NCBI RefSeq assembly: GCF_001411555.2 | Contig: NC_049905.1 | Location: forward strand, 3,348,001 to 3,412,000 | Source of the DNA: Juglans regia | Lineage: Eukaryota > Streptophyta > Magnoliopsida > Fagales > Juglandaceae | Direction: 5' to 3' | DNA length: 64,000 nucleotides | In this document: positions 59,641-64,000 of the stretch, piece after piece | How the letters are laid out: every line of letters starts with the position of its first letter | Numbering within the stretch: the first letter of the stretch is position 1 | Position numbers and translations under genes: made by a program | The notes under the pieces: model-generated | Database searches by the model: none | Told to the model about the DNA's origin: nothing | What the model saw: the letters and a program-made list of their open reading frames with translations, nothing else

Positions 59641-60539
59641 AAACCCTAACAGGTAGAACATGGTCCTTCACTCGTGTGGCATGTCAAGCGCGCATCGAGC
59701 GAATAACCAATCAACATTAACTCGAGCAGTGTTTCAAGTGGTGCTTGAGTGAACACTAGTGTTTGTGCTTCACTCGAGCCAACATCATGCGAACCTTGAG
59801 CCAGCAATCTGTCTAGCCTTCACTCGAGCCCACTATCAAGTGAGCCTAGAGTGAACTCTTGGGTTGAGCTTCATTCGATCCCACTATCGAGCCAACCTCG
59901 AGTGAACTCATGGGTTGAGTTTTGCTCGAGCCAAAGTCAAGCGACAGTCGAGCAAAATTTCTATTATGCAATTTTCTTGCTGACAAACCAAGCTCCACAC
60001 ACAATCCAACAATCTCCTACTTGAAACTAGTTCTCTACATGCCAATCCTTGTTTCAAGCCCAAGCCCTATCACCTTTGTAGCTCATAGCTCCGGTCTTCA
60101 AACCAGAAGACACACTGAAGTTGACCCTGGCTTCAGTCTCTCACGAACAATGCCCTTAGTCAGTACATTCATTGAGCGAATCCCAACTCCCACTGCACTG
60201 AGAACTTCTAGTCTCAAACCAACTCTAGCACTCTCAGCCAACTTCCACTTGCTAGATCCCCCAATTCACAAGCTTTTCCTATTCTTCCGTGGCTCACCAT
60301 CTTTTGTCAGCAGGATATGATTTAAGGTAGGTGTCCACCGTTAAGATCTTGTCCACCTCAATATAGACATCTCTAGAACTCTAGACGCTATGCTTGCATG
60401 TCTCATACCTCTGCTCTGCATTGTGATTTCCAGAGATTTCTCCAGGCTTACATGAAGAACTACAAAGCTGACTCCTTTTTGCCTCCTCATCTTTTGCGCA
60501 CGACCAAGCCTGCCATTCTACAACTTTGTATTGGCCCAA

Positions 60540-61671
60540 ACATCACTAGACCTTGATGTCAAACTGCCACGCTCTAAGACCAGTGCAACCTTAGTGACCT
60601 TCCACGCCCTTCCAAAAAACGCTACAATATGATCGTTGTCGTCAAGTTATCCCATAGAGATCAGACTTTTCTTCAGATTTGGAACATGACTGACTTGTTG
60701 CAAAGTCCACATGCTCCCCTTCAGAAGTGCGATGCACACATCGCCCAGTCCCTCTACATCCAACGAGTCTCCATCATCAGTGTACATCTTTCCAAAATCA
60801 CCAACAACAAACCTCTGCATGATCTCTCGATGTGATGTGCTATGGAACGAAGCCCTTGAATCCATCACCCAATCATCAATCAGATTGTGTATTGTAAGAA
60901 ATATCTATACTTTAGCTACTGCATTCATAGCATCATCCCCAATACTTTCCTGATTCCTGCAGTCTCTCACGATATAGCCTCATTTGCCACAACCCCAACA
61001 AGTTATCTGTTGCCCATATCTCGTCTTGCTCTTGCCTCTATTCTTGGACTCGTCAAATCCCTGGCCTAAATCATTAGCACACAAGGCCGCACACGTACCA
61101 AAAAACTCCCCAGAGTCCTTTTTGCATACCTTCTTAGCAAGAATCATGTCAAGCACGTCATCATAACTCAGTTTCATCTTACCAACTAAGTTACTCATGC
61201 GCCATCCTCATTGTATCCCAATTATTTAGCAACGATGCCAATAATATCAACGCTCTGATCTCATCATCAAAATCAATCTCAACCGACGATAATTGATTAC
61301 TAATAGTGTTGGATTCATTCAGGCGTTGGGTAACAAGTATACCTTCTGACATCTTTATATTGAACAACTTTTCATAAGATATACCTTGTTATTTGCGAAC
61401 ATACATAGAAGACAAAGCCGCCATGAGATCCGTCGTTCTCTCCTTGATAACGTTGTGCGCAACTGATCTAGACAATGTCAGCCAAATAACTCCTAGAACC
61501 TATCAATCAAACAAGATTCACTAAGCATCATCCAAGCTTTCAGCTTCAGTCCCAACAGAGGAAGATGGAGCCTCATCTCATTGAGATAATTCTCATTCTG
61601 CATCCTCGAAAAACTAGAGTCTATGCCATTGAACTTCTCGATCCCAATCTTCACGTTGTCTCCAGACATCA
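60540..61671 (-). pseudogene. Copia copy B gag and protease-like region
   Basis: Minus strand from about 61671 ('IGIEKFNGIDS'), through decayed gag to 'KMKLSYDDVLDMILAKKVCK' at 61198-61130. The charged spacer lost from copy A follows ('GFDESKNRGKSKTRYGQQ'), then the knuckle C-W-G-C-G-K-(stop)-G-Y-I-V-R-D-C near 60990. The protease-like 'MMDSRASFHSTSHREIMQRF' and 'LDVEGLGDVCIALLKGSMW' sit at 60868-60647. The D-S-G of the protease reads D-S-R. Confidence 0.78.
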
Positions 61672-61709
61672 TTCAGCCTCGAACTCCAACCCGGAGCTCT
61701 GATACCAGC

Positions 61710-63216
61710 TGTAGTGGTATAAACATTCAGAGTCACCACACCAACACACAACGACGATGAGACAAACAATGAAATAACTGTGGAAACACAATAATCATGC
61801 AATCACACATGACACACACCGAATTTAACGTGGTTCAACAATGTGGCTACGTCCAGAACTACGTGGGATTTTATTCTAGAGAAGATTACAATCACTCAAT
61901 GAGTTATAAGAGCACATCTCTACTCACACAATCTCAACTCTCTCTCTCTAGGGTTTTTTTTTCTTTCTCTCAATATGCTCTCACACTTTACCTCTCTTTG
62001 TTCTCCCTAATTTTGTTGAAAATTGTATATGGTAAGGGCAAAATATGACATATATATAACAAATGGCGTTGGAAGCCCTAACAGGCAAAATTGGGTCATT
62101 AGCTTGAGCGGAGTGTCGAGTACGCCTTGAGCGAACAACTAATCAATATTGGCTCGAGCAGTGTATTAAGTGGCACTCGAGCAACATTAGGGTTTGTGCT
62201 TCGCTCGAGCTCTGCATCACACGAATCTTAAGCGAACAATCTTTCCAGCCTTCGCTCGAGAAAACTGTTGAGCGAGCCTCGAGCAAACTAATAGATTGAG
62301 CTTCACTCGAATCTACTGTCGAGCCAACTTCAAGCAAACTCATGAGTTGACCTTGAGGTTTGCTCGAGCGACAATCGAACGAACTCTTTGCTCTACGATT
62401 TTTGTTGGTGTTTTTTAATAAATAGTATTTATCAATAACATTTATCTTTAAATTGGTTGTATTTAATGTTTCAGTTGCTCAATATTTTTTAAATGGCTGA
62501 ACATTGCTCAATTTTAATTTCAAATTATCGTCCGTTTTTTCAACCAAGCCATTTGAACTTTAATTTTATCAATTAATTTCTTAATTACCGGCTCTTAGTT
62601 AATGGTCCATAAGTTTCTGCCGTTGGTTTATTCTTTTTAAGTTGGTAATGGCTGGTTGTTCATTGCGCTGTTTCTTGGAAATACGTACGTTCATTTTTCT
62701 TTAATTTGTTCTTGTATTCATCATTTCATTGCACAATTACCGAGTGTATTTGAATTGTTTTAAATTTTGATGGAGGTGGGCGTCTGTTGATAGTCTATTA
62801 TTTTTCCAGTGTGGTGTTGTTTTCTCCGTACAGTATAGAGAAAAATCAGTAGAAGGAAAGAAGGATTAATGTGCATAGATAATTTTGAGAGTATTTTTAG
62901 ATAAAAAAATAGGTCATGTTCATTTGGTGGAGCTTTGAGCTCAACCATTTGTGTAGAGTTGGTTCGGGTTATACAACGGTCAATTGGGCTGTTATATCCT
63001 GAAGGAATCAAGTCAAGAAGAGTTCTGCTTCACCGATTAATTTGAGACTTTGTATACTATAAAGAGTTTGAATCTGGTTAAAAAGAGCGATATTTTCATG
63101 CCTCAATCTAAACTGGTTTCGTTTAAATGTTAATTTATTGTAATTTTTATTATATTATTATGTATTTTTCCAACAATTTTCCAGCTCACAAATCAAACTC
63201 CACATATAACCCAACA
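61710..63216 (-). repeat. Copia copy B 5' LTR with foreign insertion
   Basis: Starts 'tgtagtggtataaac' and ends 'cataacccaaca'-like sequence before 'agtac'. It keeps the block missing from copy A's 5' LTR. The palindrome array is at 62100-62390. Confidence 0.75.
62404..63174. mobile_element. 771-bp insertion with GTTGG/CCAAC ends
   Basis: Absent from the other LTRs of this family, which run 'acgattttcc' straight to 'caaatcaggctcc'. Ends are GTTGG and CCAAC, flanked by 'attttt' and 'aatttt', a likely short target duplication. No coding domain; an 83-codon frame (62760-63011) has no motif. Superfamily unknown. Confidence 0.5.
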
Positions 63217-63811
63217 AGTACACCTTGCACCTCACATTCAATTATCTTCCCTCTTTCGCATATTTTCTTTCTCGAGTTGGTCTCCCCCTTGCGCGCGTAA
63301 TTTCTTCCTGTGTGGAGATTAATCGAATGGTTGATCATCCTCCAATTTGGTAAGCTTTATTTATTTATTTTTATTCTGATCTTTTCGACCATTAATTAAA
63401 TCTGAGACTCCCACTCAATAATAATAATAGTAAGATAGATGGTAACATGACATATATCAGCAGACGTACGTACGTACGGTACTTACATATGAGAAACCAA
63501 TTAAGCACAAACGACGTTAATATTCATGCGCTGAATATAGATGATGATAAACATAGAAACACACTTGCATGCATGCATGCGTTTTGAAATTAAATACCAA
63601 ATTACCAAACTAGCTAGTACGTACGTACGTACGTACAGAGTGCGACGCCAAGCATTAACAAACATATATAGATGATACAGACTTCGTTAGTACATATGAT
63701 CAAAGTGATCTAATGACCATCTATTCATTATTTATTAATATATTATATTATATTATATTATATGGAGATGGTCATGTCTAGTGATCATATTATGATCTAA
63801 TGGACACTTCT
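63217..63811. repeat. Duplicated locus segment, copy B
   Basis: Uninterrupted counterpart of copy A 29815-30242 plus 36688-36871. Holds the CACTA empty site near 63648-63651 ('gacgccaagcattaac'). Confidence 0.88.
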
Positions 63812-63986
63812 TCAGAGGCGCCTATTCAGAGTTTCGAGAGCAACTTCCAGCTGTGTCTGTTTTGGGGCCAGCAAGTTGATAATATTGATCAGTTCTCTCA
63901 GCCGAATTTCAAGCTTTCTCACAGCTTTCGGAACTCCCTCAGGGGCTTGATTGTGACTGTAAGGGACGCGACTATGTCCGCCACGC
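63812..63986 (-). CDS. 3'-terminal exon, unrecognised small gene family (copy B)
   Basis: The minus strand has acceptor 'ctttgtatttccag' (identical to copy A) before 63986, then 57 codons and TGA at 63812. The frame starts 'RGGHSRVPYSHNQAPEGV' and ends 'LETLNRRL'. The middle 'KAVRKLEIRLRELINIINLL' has hydrophobic residues at helical spacing. The upstream exon would lie beyond the window. No insertion or stop is seen in this copy, so it may be the functional member. Product unknown. Confidence 0.6.
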
Positions 63987-64000
63987 CTGGAAATACAAAG

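Larger units (their letters stand above)
59641..63216 (-). mobile_element. Non-autonomous Ty1-copia element (copy B)
   Basis: Same element and same right-hand site as copy A (27051-29814): its right flank 'agtacaccttgcacctcac' matches copy A's 'tgtacacattgcacctcac'. The left LTR is cut, beginning at the equivalent of about 27405 and running to 60011. The right LTR is 61710-63216 and includes a 771-bp insertion. The internal region has the same gag-protease remnant and the same absence of integrase and RT. Confidence 0.82.

Overview
This window is plant nuclear DNA, most likely from a eudicot. It holds no complete host gene. About four fifths of it is transposable elements, several nested inside one another: Ty3-gypsy (Tekay-like chromovirus and Tat-like), Ty1-copia, an L1-type LINE, CACTA and MITEs. 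The host-derived pieces are small: an orphan exon of a 65-kDa microtubule-associated protein (MAP65), a PGG-domain exon of an ankyrin (ACD6-like) protein, and three copies of a short 3'-terminal exon of a gene family I do not recognise. A woody eudicot is a guess; nothing fixes the species.

Layout. 0-5 kb: low-coding DNA with a 158-bp tandem duplication, the MAP65 exon, a MITE and a CACTA relic. 5.0-20.2 kb: a minus-strand gypsy element (gypsy-1) with 2.2-kb LTRs and 5-bp target duplication AATGG. Its reverse transcriptase is split by a 5.9-kb LINE with a 15-bp target duplication. Gypsy-1 lies just upstream of the PGG exon. 20.6-25.9 kb: relic of a Tat-like element, seen as an antisense extra ORF plus a probable LTR, split by a 2.5-kb solo LTR (duplication GGATT). 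27.0-43.7 kb: copy A of a locally duplicated locus, carrying a non-autonomous copia element, a 6.4-kb CACTA element and a 5.4-kb copia element (copia-1). 43.7-53.5 kb: a MITE split by a second Tekay-like gypsy (gypsy-2, duplication TTTTT). 53.5-56.3 kb: degenerate copy C of the locus with a truncated copia. 56.3-59.6 kb: another truncated copia. 59.6-64 kb: copy B of the locus, whose intact terminal exon sits at the window edge.

The copies date each other. Copies A and B share the non-autonomous copia at the same site, so that insertion predates the duplication. The CACTA element is only in A and its empty site is preserved in B. A 771-bp insertion is only in B.

The most interesting signal is in the two gypsy elements. 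In both, gag and protease are separated by a short GT-AG intron (73 and 85 nt) at the same codon and phase. Splicing would fuse gag to pol in frame, and unspliced RNA would stop just after gag. This could set the Gag to Gag-Pol ratio by splicing. Both copies are otherwise broken by stops and frameshifts, so the idea rests on comparison rather than on an active element.
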